Below are positions 8,790 through 16,709 of a DNA stretch of 64,000 nucleotides, piece after piece. Where the stretch lies: assembly GCA_002412545.1 (NCBI GenBank), contig DHVG01000014.1, positions 32,865-96,864 of the forward strand, written 5' to 3'. The notes below the pieces were generated by a model. The model was given only the letters and a program-made list of their open reading frames with translations. It had not been told where the DNA came from and ran no database searches. How positions within the stretch are numbered: position 1 is the stretch's first letter; each line of letters opens with the position of its first letter. The DNA comes from Elusimicrobia bacterium UBA5214. Lineage in GTDB: Bacteria; Elusimicrobiota; UBA5214. Made by a program: the position numbers and the translations under genes.

Positions 8790-9803
8790 TTAGTTATATA
8801 TTCTTTTGAGTACCCGGAGGGCATTTAAGGTAATCCATTTACTTGGTTTACCTTCTCGTTCAATATTTACTAGGAACCGTCCGTTGAAAGTATTCTCTAA
8901 TTTCCATCTACCTTGTTCATCTTGCTTAGAAATAACTAAATCTATCGCTTCCTGCATCCGTTCGTCTTGGTAACCAAGTCTGGTCAGTATCCCTAAAATT
9001 TCTAAAACATCAGTGTTGTACATCAAAGGAAAACCAAATTGTAGCCAACCCGGTTTAGATACACGGCTTAAATTGTGACTTCTTTTGTAAATATGATGTT
9101 TAAGCAGATATTCCGCTCCTTGAGTAATTGTATCTTTTACTTCTTTGGACCTTTTCTTCAACGGGATTTCGGCTAACGCTTTCAATGTTTTTACTACACC
9201 CATATGACAGGTATGTCTTCCCCAACAACTTTCCTTTTTATCATAAGGCCAACCATTAGGTACTTCCTTTATTCTATCATCAAATCGTTGATAAGTGGTA
9301 ATCCAGTTAATTCCGCGCTCAACCCGTGGGTCATTTAAATAACCGAACCGGATTAAACTCCAGACCAGATTACCGGTCAGGCAAGGGATTACTCCGCTGT
9401 GATAACCGCCGCTGGTTTTGCTTCCGAGGTAGGCGAAACCGCCACTTTTGTGGTCCTGCGAATTTTTAAGGATAAACTCGCAAGTATTAATGATTCGTTT
9501 ATCCTTTTCATCTGCAGCGAATTCGGCTAAAATGATTAAATTCCATACCGTTCCTTTATATTTAGAACGGATATAAAAATCTTCCGGTTTTCCCCAGTAA
9601 CCATTTTTATTCTGCCTGGCTAATATCTTAGTTACCACCTCACTTTCCATAATTTCTTCTTTGGTTCTTCTAACTTCCGAGTCATTCTCGGATTTTTCTA
9701 AAATATCGGTCAGGGTAAAATAGCGCACCGAGGGGTTATCCTTTTCCAATAACCATTCAGTCGGGTCAGATTTTAATACCGCTTTCCAATTTTTCTTTAC
9801 CAT
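8790..9803 (-). CDS. Alpha/alpha-toroid protein (prenyltransferase/squalene-cyclase-repeat-like)
   Basis: About 337 residues with repeated helical hairpins and Gly-rich turns (QNKNGYWGKPEDFY, DHKSGGFAYLGSK, NGWPYDKKESCWGRHTCHMG, QDEQGRWKLENTF) typical of terpenoid-cyclase/prenyltransferase toroids. Such stand-alone proteins are often mis-named NifH-related. ATG 9803 has a GGAG site about 8 nt upstream. The frame stays open to 9938, but that extension (starting MPAPVTPAQVSQAQ) is simply translation of a nested palindromic repeat, so I exclude it. No catalytic role can be assigned. Confidence 0.75.
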   Translation of the reverse strand: MVKKNWKAVLKSDPTEWLLEKDNPSVRYFTLTDILEKSENDSEVRRTKEEIMESEVVTKILARQNKNGYWGKPEDFYIRSKYKGTVWNLIILAEFAADEKDKRIINTCEFILKNSQDHKSGGFAYLGSKTSGGYHSGVIPCLTGNLVWSLIRFGYLNDPRVERGINWITTYQRFDDRIKEVPNGWPYDKKESCWGRHTCHMGVVKTLKALAEIPLKKRSKEVKDTITQGAEYLLKHHIYKRSHNLSRVSKPGWLQFGFPLMYNTDVLEILGILTRLGYQDERMQEAIDLVISKQDEQGRWKLENTFNGRFLVNIEREGKPSKWITLNALRVLKRIYN

Positions 9804-9861
9804 TTTATTCTCCTTCGCCAGAATACCTCGCTGCTTGCAGCGGAGATGAATGGCAAGGAGA

Positions 9862-9964
9862 ACACCCCCGCTTAGTTTTGCTTGCCGATAGGTCACCTGT
9901 GCCTGCGACACCTGTGCAGGCGTCACAGGTGCAGGCATGGTCTACTGACAAAACTGGGGGTGTG
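9862..9964. repeat. Nested palindromic repeat, copy A (filled)
   Basis: The frame GCCGATAGGT ... GTCTACTGA (9884-9948) holds an approximately 46-bp G+C-rich core built from CCTGTGCCTGC / GCAGGTG-type palindromes. Outside it, ACACCCCC-gcttAGTTTTG and CAAAACTGGGGGTGT form a further inverted repeat. Copy B (15141) has the same outer frame with the core inverted; copies C (24525) and D (26600) lack the core. Confidence 0.8.
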
Positions 9965-9988
9965 CTTCGGAAGAATTTCGCTCAGATA

Positions 9989-10008
9989 CCCCGCCCCTTG
10001 GGGCGGGG
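9989..10008. repeat. 20-bp G+C-rich palindrome downstream of the amidohydrolase gene
   Basis: CCCCGCCCC-TT-GGGGCGGGG lies 4 bp beyond the minus-strand stop at 10013. There is no T-run on the minus strand, so it is not a classical terminator, though the stem could still block transcription or stabilise the 3' end. Confidence 0.7.
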
Positions 10009-10012
10009 AGCT

Positions 10013-10873
10013 TCATTGTATCCCAAAAAACTTTTTTGCATTTTCACTTAAAATCATTCTCTTTTCATTATCAGTTAAATGCAATTTTTTTATTCGTTCA
10101 ATATCGTTCTTCGGGTTAATCCAGGGGAAATCGGAACCAAACATTACTCTCTGCACACCGATTTTTCTAATCATTTCTACTGCCTGAGTATCAGTTAAAC
10201 TTAAAAAACTCGGTATTGATGCTCCGGAGAGAGCAATTGCCGTGTCAAAATATACAGTTTCCGGAAAAGTATCGGCAAGTTTTATTACTTCTTTCCAGAA
10301 TCCGCCACCCAGATGGGCTAAAACAACTCTTAATTTCGGGAATGACTTCAGGACATCGGAAAATAATTCCGGATGAGCATAACCGGGTAATCCTTCAATC
10401 ATCATCTTCCCACAATGAAAAATAATCGGCAGATTTACTTTCTCACATTTCTGATAAATCGGGAACATCGTTCTATCGTTCACATAAAATTCCTGTGCTA
10501 CCGGGTGAAGTTTTACCGCTTGCACACCCCATTTCAATTTATGATTTATTTCCTCAAGCGGATTCCTTTTCATCCCTTTATCTAATCCAATTGCCGGGAG
10601 TAATTCCGGATGTTTCCGTGCATAAGCACAGACAAAAAAATTGCCGCTGACTAACCAATTCATCGCTTCTTTATTTGCTGCCGCTTGGTTCATTACTACC
10701 GCATAAGTTACTCCTGCTTTCTTCATCGTTTCGGTTAATTCTTCCGGACTTCCGGTGCAGTAATAAGGTACACCGTAGGTCTTTTTTATTTTCTCCAAAA
10801 CCCGTTTTCCGACCCCTCTCGTCGGGAATAAATGAGTATGCGTATCAACAATTGCTATTTTTTCTAAATTCAT
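10013..10873 (-). CDS. Amidohydrolase family (amidohydrolase_2) metal-dependent hydrolase
   Basis: A TIM-barrel amidohydrolase. It shows the DTHTHLFP metal site near the N-terminus, AVKLHPVAQEF, the IIFHCGK strand-5 His, VVLAHLGGGFW and the terminal RVMFGSDFPWINP with the catalytic Asp. Length of 286 residues matches the decarboxylase/hydrolase subgroup. Start ATG 10873, 5 nt after the upstream DUF3795 gene, suggests co-transcription. The substrate cannot be deduced. Confidence 0.88.
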   Translation of the reverse strand: MNLEKIAIVDTHTHLFPTRGVGKRVLEKIKKTYGVPYYCTGSPEELTETMKKAGVTYAVVMNQAAANKEAMNWLVSGNFFVCAYARKHPELLPAIGLDKGMKRNPLEEINHKLKWGVQAVKLHPVAQEFYVNDRTMFPIYQKCEKVNLPIIFHCGKMMIEGLPGYAHPELFSDVLKSFPKLRVVLAHLGGGFWKEVIKLADTFPETVYFDTAIALSGASIPSFLSLTDTQAVEMIRKIGVQRVMFGSDFPWINPKNDIERIKKLHLTDNEKRMILSENAKKFFGIQ

Positions 10874-10878
10874 AGTTT

Positions 10879-11433
10879 CTATTTTCTCAACTTTAAACAG
10901 TATTTCTTATGTTCAGCGATTTTATCTAATATTGAATGAAAAATTTTAGATTTGTCTTTGATATCTAAACCTAAAGAATTTCTTTTCGCTTCATTTAGCG
11001 CTTTTTTCAATTCCTCAATTTCTAAAACCGTTGCCGCGATACAATAATAACTTTTTGACCGTCCTTCGTTGAATTCTTTTAACATTTCTTTAAGTAATTT
11101 CTCTCGGACTTTTTGTAATTTTTCAAACTCAGCAATACCATTCTTTTCAATAAAAGAAATATCGTCATCAAGTTTTTGATAACATTTGAACGAATCGTGC
11201 TGTTTACCCAATTCCCTGTGTTTCTTCCATTTAACACAGGTTTTATTTTCTGCACAATCCCAGCAAAATTCAATACCTTTTTTCTTCACTGCGCAGGTGA
11301 TAAAGGGACAGCCAACTGCCATTCTGGACGCGCTTTTACATCCGGCACATCGGCTTGCAGTTTCGCTATGATACATCGGACAAAGCCGGCAAGAAAGTCC
11401 ACAAATACCAATTTCCGGATATTTTATTTTCAT
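10879..11433 (-). CDS. DUF3795 cysteine-rich protein
   Basis: 184 residues. The N-terminal half carries repeated Cys motifs (CGLSCRLCPMY, CAGCKSA, CPFITCAVKKKGIEFC, CWDCAENKTC) typical of DUF3795, probably binding a metal or iron-sulfur cluster. The C-terminal half is charged and helical. ATG 11433 overlaps the stop of the upstream ABM-like gene by four bases (ATGA), so the pair is translationally coupled. Function unknown. Confidence 0.8.
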   Translation of the reverse strand: MKIKYPEIGICGLSCRLCPMYHSETASRCAGCKSASRMAVGCPFITCAVKKKGIEFCWDCAENKTCVKWKKHRELGKQHDSFKCYQKLDDDISFIEKNGIAEFEKLQKVREKLLKEMLKEFNEGRSKSYYCIAATVLEIEELKKALNEAKRNSLGLDIKDKSKIFHSILDKIAEHKKYCLKLRK

Positions 11434-11795
11434 TGAATCCTTTCTCCTAAAATCATTTTTGGTGGGGAAAGCAAACAGCGGACAAATGCTTTAAAAAAAT
11501 GTTCCAGCCCGGATTTTGTCGCCTTGCCGTGAGTAATCGGATTATTCAGTTCCCAATACAAAACATAGGTTGCTGATTTTGGCATTCGGGTAAGTTTAAT
11601 TGCCGGTTTCCCGCTTTTCGCTGCTGAAAAATCAACTGCTCTATGGGTGCGTTTTAGGTAGCGCACATCAAGAACACCCGGGAAATTCCGATGGTGTTTC
11701 GCTACCTGCTCAACTAACTGTTCAAATTCTTCAACCTTATCCGGTTTAACTTCATAAATACAAACTTCCACGAATTTTTTTTCTCCCTGTTTCAT
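11430..11795 (-). CDS. ABM-like dimeric alpha/beta-barrel protein
   Basis: About 121 residues. FVEVCIYEVKPDKVEEFEQL, FPGVLDVRYLKRTHR and a YVLYWELNNPITHGKATKS segment suggest an antibiotic-biosynthesis-monooxygenase/EthD-like ferredoxin fold. Start ATG 11795 follows GGAGG at 5 nt; an upstream in-frame ATG at 11807 overlaps that ribosome site. Coupled to the DUF3795 gene through a four-base overlap. No substrate can be proposed. Confidence 0.6.
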   Translation of the reverse strand: MKQGEKKFVEVCIYEVKPDKVEEFEQLVEQVAKHHRNFPGVLDVRYLKRTHRAVDFSAAKSGKPAIKLTRMPKSATYVLYWELNNPITHGKATKSGLEHFFKAFVRCLLSPPKMILGERIQ

Positions 11796-11815
11796 CAAAT
11801 CCTCCATTTAGAATA

Positions 11816-11900
11816 CCCCCTCACCCTCTGCCCTCTCCCCAGCGGGGAGAGGTCGCTTACGCTCCAAAGCTTCAGCGACGGAGCGATTAAGGTGAGGGGG
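11816..11900. repeat. BIME-like palindromic intergenic repeat
   Basis: Outer arms CCCCCTCACC (11816-11825) and GGTGAGGGGG (11891-11900) are perfect. Inside are CCTCTCCCC-agc-GGGGAGAGG (11832-11852) and a smaller TCGCT/AGCGA stem. This cloverleaf-like arrangement occurs in many bacterial genomes as an interspersed repeat. Confidence 0.8.
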
Positions 11901-11909
11901 GAATTATGC

Positions 11910-12311
11910 TTAAGGTCTTAAGGTCAGTCCGTAGAGAATTCCCAGTACAAACATTTCTCCAAGTCCGGCAAGAAGTGTGTAAATTAACGCATTAGCCGAG
12001 ATATTAAACATTATCCACTGGGAGGCAACCGACATCACCACCCGGAAAAACCAGACCAGAAGAGCAAAACTTATCCCCTTTACTAAACCCGATTCACCGG
12101 GCAAACTCTTGTAGAGGAGCAAGAATATTCCAGCTAAAACGAACCCATAACCAAGGTCAATCAAAATTCCAGCGGGGAGATTAATTGATGTTTTTGCGAT
12201 TGGTTTATAGACCGCATAGAGTCGTTGGGCAAAAGGATTAGCATTAATCAAACCATCCAGCACCCCAAAAAGTATTCCACCAATAACACTTACCACGATA
12301 TACTTCACCAT
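11910..12311 (-). CDS. Small integral membrane protein
   Basis: 133 residues with four hydrophobic helices (VVSVIGGILFGVLDGLI, GILIDLGYGFVLAGIFLLLY, GISFALLVWFFRVVMSVASQ, LIYTLLAGLGEMFVLGILYG). Start ATG 12311 has an AGGAGAAG site about 6 nt upstream. I do not recognise the family. It lies between a BIME-like repeat and a hairpin pair, so it may be transcribed alone. Confidence 0.65.
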   Translation of the reverse strand: MVKYIVVSVIGGILFGVLDGLINANPFAQRLYAVYKPIAKTSINLPAGILIDLGYGFVLAGIFLLLYKSLPGESGLVKGISFALLVWFFRVVMSVASQWIMFNISANALIYTLLAGLGEMFVLGILYGLTLRP

Positions 12312-12356
12312 TCTTTCTTCTCCTTAAAAATCGCTGTAATCGTTCGTTACTAACCC

Positions 12357-12415
12357 AGTCCGCCAAGGCGGACTGCCCGAAGGGCCGATTGATTAAATCT
12401 CAAAGAGATTTAATC
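12357..12415. repeat. Two adjacent perfect hairpins
   Basis: AGTCCGCC-AA-GGCGGACT (12357-12374), then 11-bp arms GATTAAATCTC/GAGATTTAATC with an AAA loop (12391-12415). They lie downstream of the LysE-like gene (minus strand) and could serve as a processing or termination structure, but neither is followed by a clean T-run. Confidence 0.65.
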
Positions 12416-12466
12416 ATGCCATCGGGGTAATCCCATGGATAATCTCTGTAATCAATGTATCTGAAC

Positions 12467-13075
12467 TTATGTGAAGATACTAAGAATAAATTTTCCACCA
12501 AAGAAGAGCAGAATAATCCCGCAACCGATAAAAATAATTTTCTGAAATTTTTTACCGAAAAACTGCCCACCCTTGAAGGACAAAACCGAGAGGAAATAAT
12601 ACCAGAAAAAGTCACATAACCAGTGGACTAAAGCAAAAGTTATAAATCCAAACATTCCGAAGTTAACCGCACTCAAAATTAAAGTTGCCCCAATCGTTGC
12701 CCACCAAATCAGGAAATAAGGATTACCTAAACTTAACGCTATCCCGTCAATTAACGGTGAACGGTTCTCTTTATCTAGGTCAACTTCTACCGGTGCAATA
12801 CTGCGGAACATCCCGAATCCCATCACCAGAAGAAATAATCCACCGACTAAACCAATCGCTGATTTGATATAAGACAAATTTAAGAGATAACCAAGACCAT
12901 AAAAAATGGCGAGCATCAAGGGGAATTCAACTATCCCATGCCCGACGGCAATGAGCGCTCCGGCAGAAGAAGATTTACTTCCTTTACCAATCGTGACTGC
13001 AGTAATCGGTCCCGGTGCCATTACCCCGGATAAAGAAATAATCACCGCAGTAAAAAGAAAATTGAGGAATGTCAT
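12467..13075 (-). CDS. LysE/RhtB family amino-acid exporter
   Basis: 202 residues with six hydrophobic segments. The N-terminal VMAPGPITAVTIGKGSKSSS matches the conserved PGP loop of LysE exporters, and SLGNPYFLIWWATIG corresponds to the conserved NP-x-x-x-x-W segment of the fourth helix. Start ATG 13075 overlaps the stop of the upstream lipoprotein gene (ATGA), so the two are coupled. The substrate is undetermined. Confidence 0.85.
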   Translation of the reverse strand: MTFLNFLFTAVIISLSGVMAPGPITAVTIGKGSKSSSAGALIAVGHGIVEFPLMLAIFYGLGYLLNLSYIKSAIGLVGGLFLLVMGFGMFRSIAPVEVDLDKENRSPLIDGIALSLGNPYFLIWWATIGATLILSAVNFGMFGFITFALVHWLCDFFWYYFLSVLSFKGGQFFGKKFQKIIFIGCGIILLFFGGKFILSIFT

Positions 13076-13698
13076 TTCTTAACTTTTTGTGTCTTCTTAA
13101 TTTGTGTTTTTTTAACCCGGTAGCGAATTATTGTCTGGTATTTAGACGGGTTACCTTTAAAAAACATACCCGGACCTTTAAGATATTCTTCCTCGTGTGG
13201 ACCGATTATTTCATAACCTTCGTCTTTAATAAATTTATGTAATTTCTCAATCATCGGAGTTTCTTCACTCCAAGCACCGATATGTAGGATTTCCGCTACA
13301 TACCCGTAATCCCAGGTTTGAATTTTTACTTCGGGGAGAGATTTATCTTTCACCGGGGGTAAGGTTTCCACGGTTGCCGGTATCGGTAATCCGTAAATAC
13401 CCGTCCATTCGTTTTTCGGTGTAGCCGGCAGGTTTGGCCATCTTGCCCGCGGTGCACTTATTTTCATTCCTTTCACTTTACTTTTAAGTTTAAATGCGGT
13501 CTTGAAGAGGGCAGAGAATGCTTTCCCTCCGACCAGGTTCGGGTCACCTTTACTCTCCACAACTAACATTTTTTCGTTTTCCATTACGCTTATCTTTGGT
13601 TCCTTCAAGTGCTGATACTGACTAAGGTCTCGCGCACAGGCAAACAAAAACAAAACACAACTTACCATTACTCCATTTAACAACAATGGTTTTCTCAC
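13072..13698 (-). CDS. Lipoprotein with GyrI-like small-molecule-binding domain
   Basis: The N-terminal signal ends in a lipobox (VLFLFAC, lipidation Cys near residue 22). The rest matches a GyrI-like/SOUL-type domain: WTGIYGLPIPATVETLP, WDYGYVAEILHIGAWSEETP, HKFIKDEGYEIIGPHEEEYL and YQTIIRYRVKK. The tail TQIKKTQKVKK is a short basic repeat. I start at GTG 13698, six nt after an AAAGGAGGTGA site; the longer frame starts at a GTG inside that site. Coupled to the exporter gene, so it may sense or bind an exported compound; that is inference. Confidence 0.75.
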   Translation of the reverse strand: MRKPLLLNGVMVSCVLFLFACARDLSQYQHLKEPKISVMENEKMLVVESKGDPNLVGGKAFSALFKTAFKLKSKVKGMKISAPRARWPNLPATPKNEWTGIYGLPIPATVETLPPVKDKSLPEVKIQTWDYGYVAEILHIGAWSEETPMIEKLHKFIKDEGYEIIGPHEEEYLKGPGMFFKGNPSKYQTIIRYRVKKTQIKKTQKVKK

Positions 13699-13771
13699 TT
13701 TTTTCACCTCCTTTGAATACCAAAAGAATATTTTTATTGGACCGTCACCAATTTCCTAACCGTTTGCCTTT

Positions 13772-14362
13772 TCATTTCAGACATAAAAAACTTTTGAATA
13801 TTTCAATTACGATTTTCCTTTTCTCTAAAATCTTGAATCCGGCACTTTGTAATTCATTTTCTAACTCTGTCCAGTTAAACATCGCCTCTTCCGGATGTTT
13901 AAATCCGCAATGACCTACCGCTTCTACGAATGAACCTTTAACTTCTTCCAGGAGAAGCACACCTTCCGGTTTAAGCACCCGGGATAATTCGGCAAGTGCT
14001 TTTTTCCAGTCGGGAATATGATGGAGCACACCGAAAACAAAGACCGCATCAAAAGTACTGGCGGGTAATTCAATTTTGGTCATATCCCCGACAAAAAAAT
14101 CCGCATTCAAGTTGCGTTTCTTCGCTAGATTGATTTGCTCCGGCATCAGGTCAAAAGCAACCAGTTTAGCCGGTTTCAGTTCTTTGAGGATAAGTTCAGA
14201 ACTGTATCCCGAACCGCATCCGGCATCCAAAATAGTTTTTCCGGTTAAGTCGAGATTATACTGTTTCAAAAAATCTTTGAATATCCGGAACTCAAAATGT
14301 TTTTGCACCCATCTCCGCCCCGGATTATTCATCACCAAAAATTCAATTCTACTTAATTTCAT
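13772..14362 (-). CDS. Class I SAM-dependent methyltransferase
   Basis: 196 residues. Motif I is ILDAGCGSGYSSE, followed by VAFDLMPEQINLAKKR (motif II acidic region), GDMTKIELPASTFDAVFVFGVLHHIPDW and RVLKPEGVLLLEE. The substrate is not predictable. Start ATG 14362 is preceded by AGAGGAAC. It is the last gene before a repeat-rich gap. Confidence 0.85.
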   Translation of the reverse strand: MKLSRIEFLVMNNPGRRWVQKHFEFRIFKDFLKQYNLDLTGKTILDAGCGSGYSSELILKELKPAKLVAFDLMPEQINLAKKRNLNADFFVGDMTKIELPASTFDAVFVFGVLHHIPDWKKALAELSRVLKPEGVLLLEEVKGSFVEAVGHCGFKHPEEAMFNWTELENELQSAGFKILEKRKIVIEIFKSFLCLK

Positions 14363-14460
14363 AAAGTTAGTTCCTCTTCAATCTTGCCTTATTGTGATAA
14401 GCAAACTACCCCATAAAGCGTAGCCAACCCTTAAGGCTCGACTACTTCTCCTTCTCCTTA

Positions 14461-14519
14461 AGAATGTTGGAATGAGAGACACTTCCCGAGAGGACTTACC
14501 GAAAAAATCAAGAAAAATT
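14461..14519. repeat. Diverged direct repeat flanking the ORF6N gene (left copy; right copy 15206-15264)
   Basis: AGAATGTTGGAATGAGAGAC...CCCGAGAGGACTTACCGAAA here corresponds to AGAATATTGGAATAAGAAAC...CCCGATAGTCCCTGCCGAAA at 15206. The ORF6N gene at 14549-15061 lies between them. The rest of the gap 14363-14548 shows no gene. Confidence 0.65.
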
Positions 14520-14548
14520 ACCATCCCTCTAAATCTTTTTCCGTGGAC

Positions 14549-15061
14549 TTATTCCGGGTGAAACCCTATTCTTCTCTTTTTCTCCGTTGGCGGTGGTATC
14601 AATAGTTTTTTTATCGCTTCAAAAACAATTTTGAACTGGGCATCATATTTTTTCTCCATCGCTTCAATTTTTCGTTTCAAACCAACATAAGTCAAAGCCA
14701 CTCTTCTTAAATTAACAAAAGCACGCATAATCTGGATATTTACCAAGACTGCCCGTTTGCTGTTCAGAACACTGGAAAGCATTGCTACACCTTGTTCGGT
14801 AAAGGCATACGGAAGATATTTTGAGTATTCACCTCTTTTTAAGGTGCCAAATTGACACCTTAGAAAATCTTGATATTCCTTTTGAGTTAACTCAAACATA
14901 AAATCTTCAGGAAATCTTTCTACATTCCTTCTGACTTGTCTTTTCAACTGTTTTGTCTCTACACCATAGAGTTCCGCCAAATCTCTGTCTAACATTACCT
15001 TTTTACCGCGGATTTGAAAAATCTTATTTTCTATTTTTTCAACCGGAACTAATTCAATCAT
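14549..15061 (-). CDS. ORF6N domain protein (phage/mobile-associated DNA-binding)
   Basis: 170 residues. The N-terminal block IRGKKVMLDRDLAELYGVET followed by RRNVERFPEDFMFELTQKEY is the ORF6N domain, usually found in phage and mobile-element proteins with a presumed DNA-binding role. YAFTEQGVAMLSSVLNSKRA is also conserved in the family. The C-terminus is a charged coiled-coil. Start ATG 15061 has an AAAGGAGA site. The gene is flanked by diverged direct repeats and by nested palindrome copy B, so it may have arrived by transfer. Confidence 0.88.
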   Translation of the reverse strand: MIELVPVEKIENKIFQIRGKKVMLDRDLAELYGVETKQLKRQVRRNVERFPEDFMFELTQKEYQDFLRCQFGTLKRGEYSKYLPYAFTEQGVAMLSSVLNSKRAVLVNIQIMRAFVNLRRVALTYVGLKRKIEAMEKKYDAQFKIVFEAIKKLLIPPPTEKKRRIGFHPE

Positions 15062-15140
15062 TCTCTATCTCCTTTTATATATGTCAGAGCAAAGTTTGAA
15101 CCGGTAACGAAGAACAGCCAAAGTTCATTCTCATATTCTT

Positions 15141-15349
15141 GCCGATAGGTCATGCCTGCACCTGTGAAACCTGCACAGGTATCGCAGGCACAGGTGGTCT
15201 ACCGAAGAATATTGGAATAAGAAACAGCTCCCGATAGTCCCTGCCGAAAGAATCAGAAAACTTCCACTTCTCTCATCCTCTTCAAGTAGTGCAGGTTTAA
15301 ACCTGCACTACCACTACCCACTCGGGTCAACCCCGACGTATCGTCGGGG
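15141..15349. repeat. Repeat cluster: nested palindrome copy B and two long palindromes
   Basis: Copy B (15141-15205) has the outer frame GCCGATAGGT...GTCTACCGA with the G+C-rich core inverted relative to copy A; ATATTCTT/AAGAATAT extends the outer inverted repeat. A perfect 26-bp palindrome centred on GGTTTAAACC lies at 15286-15311. CCCCGACG-tat-CGTCGGGG lies at 15331-15349. This explains most of the 351-bp gap 15062-15412; no gene is seen in it. Confidence 0.8.
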
Positions 15350-15412
15350 TAAACCCCTTATTGAGAATTATTGAAAAAGAACAAATTTGTGGAGGATTTA
15401 GTCCTCAAATAC

Positions 15413-16546
15413 TTATCCTATCTGATTAAATAGGTCAGCCAAACCGATTACTTCAACTTTTAATTTACCAAAAGTTAAAGAGTAGGGTTTCTGACAATCT
15501 TGAACAATTAAAAAATTTTTACCCCGCGGATATACTTTTCGGAAAATCTGAAGATTTCTCGGGTCAAAATGTTCGCTTCTCCATTTACACTCAATAGTCG
15601 TAGGCGAATCTGGATTTTTTAAGATAACAAAATCTACCTCGTGGCCAAACTTATCACGCCAATAATATATTTTTTTCGTCTGAAAGCCCCCTTTTAGTTC
15701 ATTTAGGACCAGGTGTTCCCATAAATAACCGTAATCATCCGGCCTCAGAGTATCCCAACCTTTAATAAAAGAAATAAAACCGGTATCAAAACCGTAGATT
15801 TTAGGAGCGGCTACTATCTCTCGGGTTTTATTTCGGGCAAAAGGTCTAATCACCGTAATCAGGGTAGTCAATTCTAAAATTGTCCGATAACTCATAATCG
15901 TCGGTCTGGATACTTCGCAAAGTTGAGCGTAATGAGTCGCTTCAAAAATACCGCCACTATTTCCAAGAAGTAATTCAATAAATTTTAAAAAGGAATATCT
16001 TTTTTCAAGATGAAATAACTCTTGTATATCTTTAGCCCAGAATGAATCCAGCCACTCGCTAAAATCCTTCTCTGAATATTCTTTAGAAAGAAGAAAAGGA
16101 GGCAGTCCCCCGCGGTGGAACCTGGATTTTAGATTACTTATTTTAAAATCAATTAAATCCTGGTGAATCATCGGAGTTAACCAAAGGTCGTATTTTCTTC
16201 CTGCCAGAGTATCCCGGAATCTTCTTGAAGATTGAAAGGTAGATGAACCGGTAGCAATGATTTTTGTTTTTGGGTAATAATCCGCAGCAATTTTTAAAAT
16301 CTCGGATGGATTTTTTAGGCGATGTATCTCATCTAACGCAATTAAACTGTTTTTGTAGTTATCTAAAAAAGCGGCATCTTCAACTTCGCGGCGCACACTG
16401 GGTAGTTCACAGTCAAAATATTTAACCCCGGCGATGCTGCGGCAGAGAAAGGTTTTACCCACCCTTCTTACGCCGTGGAGCCAGATGATATTTCTCTTTC
16501 TAAATAAATTTTCAATTACCTTTAACCAGAAAGTTCTTTTAACCAT
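15413..16546 (-). CDS. AAA ATPase of the DUF4143 family
   Basis: 377 residues. Walker A GVRRVGKT (25-32) and Walker B LIALDEIH (Asp72, Glu73) are followed by a TGSSTFQSSRRFRDTLAGR sensor segment. The C-terminal half has the DUF4143 pattern YLWEHLVLNELKGGF ... IYYWRDKFGHEVDFVI ... IECKWRS, resembling a PD-(D/E)xK nuclease-like core. Such ATPases are common orphan genes near mobile DNA; their role is uncertain. The ATG lies only 9 nt from a consensus -10 box, so the message is almost leaderless, and a perfect palindrome in the promoter suggests repression. Confidence 0.87.
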   Translation of the reverse strand: MVKRTFWLKVIENLFRKRNIIWLHGVRRVGKTFLCRSIAGVKYFDCELPSVRREVEDAAFLDNYKNSLIALDEIHRLKNPSEILKIAADYYPKTKIIATGSSTFQSSRRFRDTLAGRKYDLWLTPMIHQDLIDFKISNLKSRFHRGGLPPFLLSKEYSEKDFSEWLDSFWAKDIQELFHLEKRYSFLKFIELLLGNSGGIFEATHYAQLCEVSRPTIMSYRTILELTTLITVIRPFARNKTREIVAAPKIYGFDTGFISFIKGWDTLRPDDYGYLWEHLVLNELKGGFQTKKIYYWRDKFGHEVDFVILKNPDSPTTIECKWRSEHFDPRNLQIFRKVYPRGKNFLIVQDCQKPYSLTFGKLKVEVIGLADLFNQIG

Positions 16547-16555
16547 TGCAATGAT

Positions 16556-16584
16556 ATTTTACATTTAGTTATACTAAATGTCAA
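16556..16584 (-). promoter_or_regulatory. Consensus sigma70 promoter with operator palindrome
   Basis: On the minus strand TTGACA (16584-16579) and TAAAAT (16561-16556) are 17 bp apart. A perfect 9-bp inverted repeat, ACATTTAGT-n3-ACTAAATGT (16561-16581), fills the spacer. The downstream ATG is at 16546, leaving almost no 5' leader. The arrangement implies steric repression by an unknown dimeric regulator. Confidence 0.85.
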
Positions 16585-16709
16585 GCGTTATTTTTAGGAA
16601 ATAGAAAGAAAAGTCTCTCCTTTGCATTTGCTCAATTTCGCGTTAGCACACTAATCAGGACTGACTTGTTCGGGTAAACTCCGTACCGAAGCGTCCCCAT
16701 TTCCACAAA

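Noticed and set aside
9804..9938. N-terminal extension of the toroid protein (45 codons)
   Set aside because: It is translation of the nested palindromic repeat copy A; ATG 9803 has its own ribosome site.
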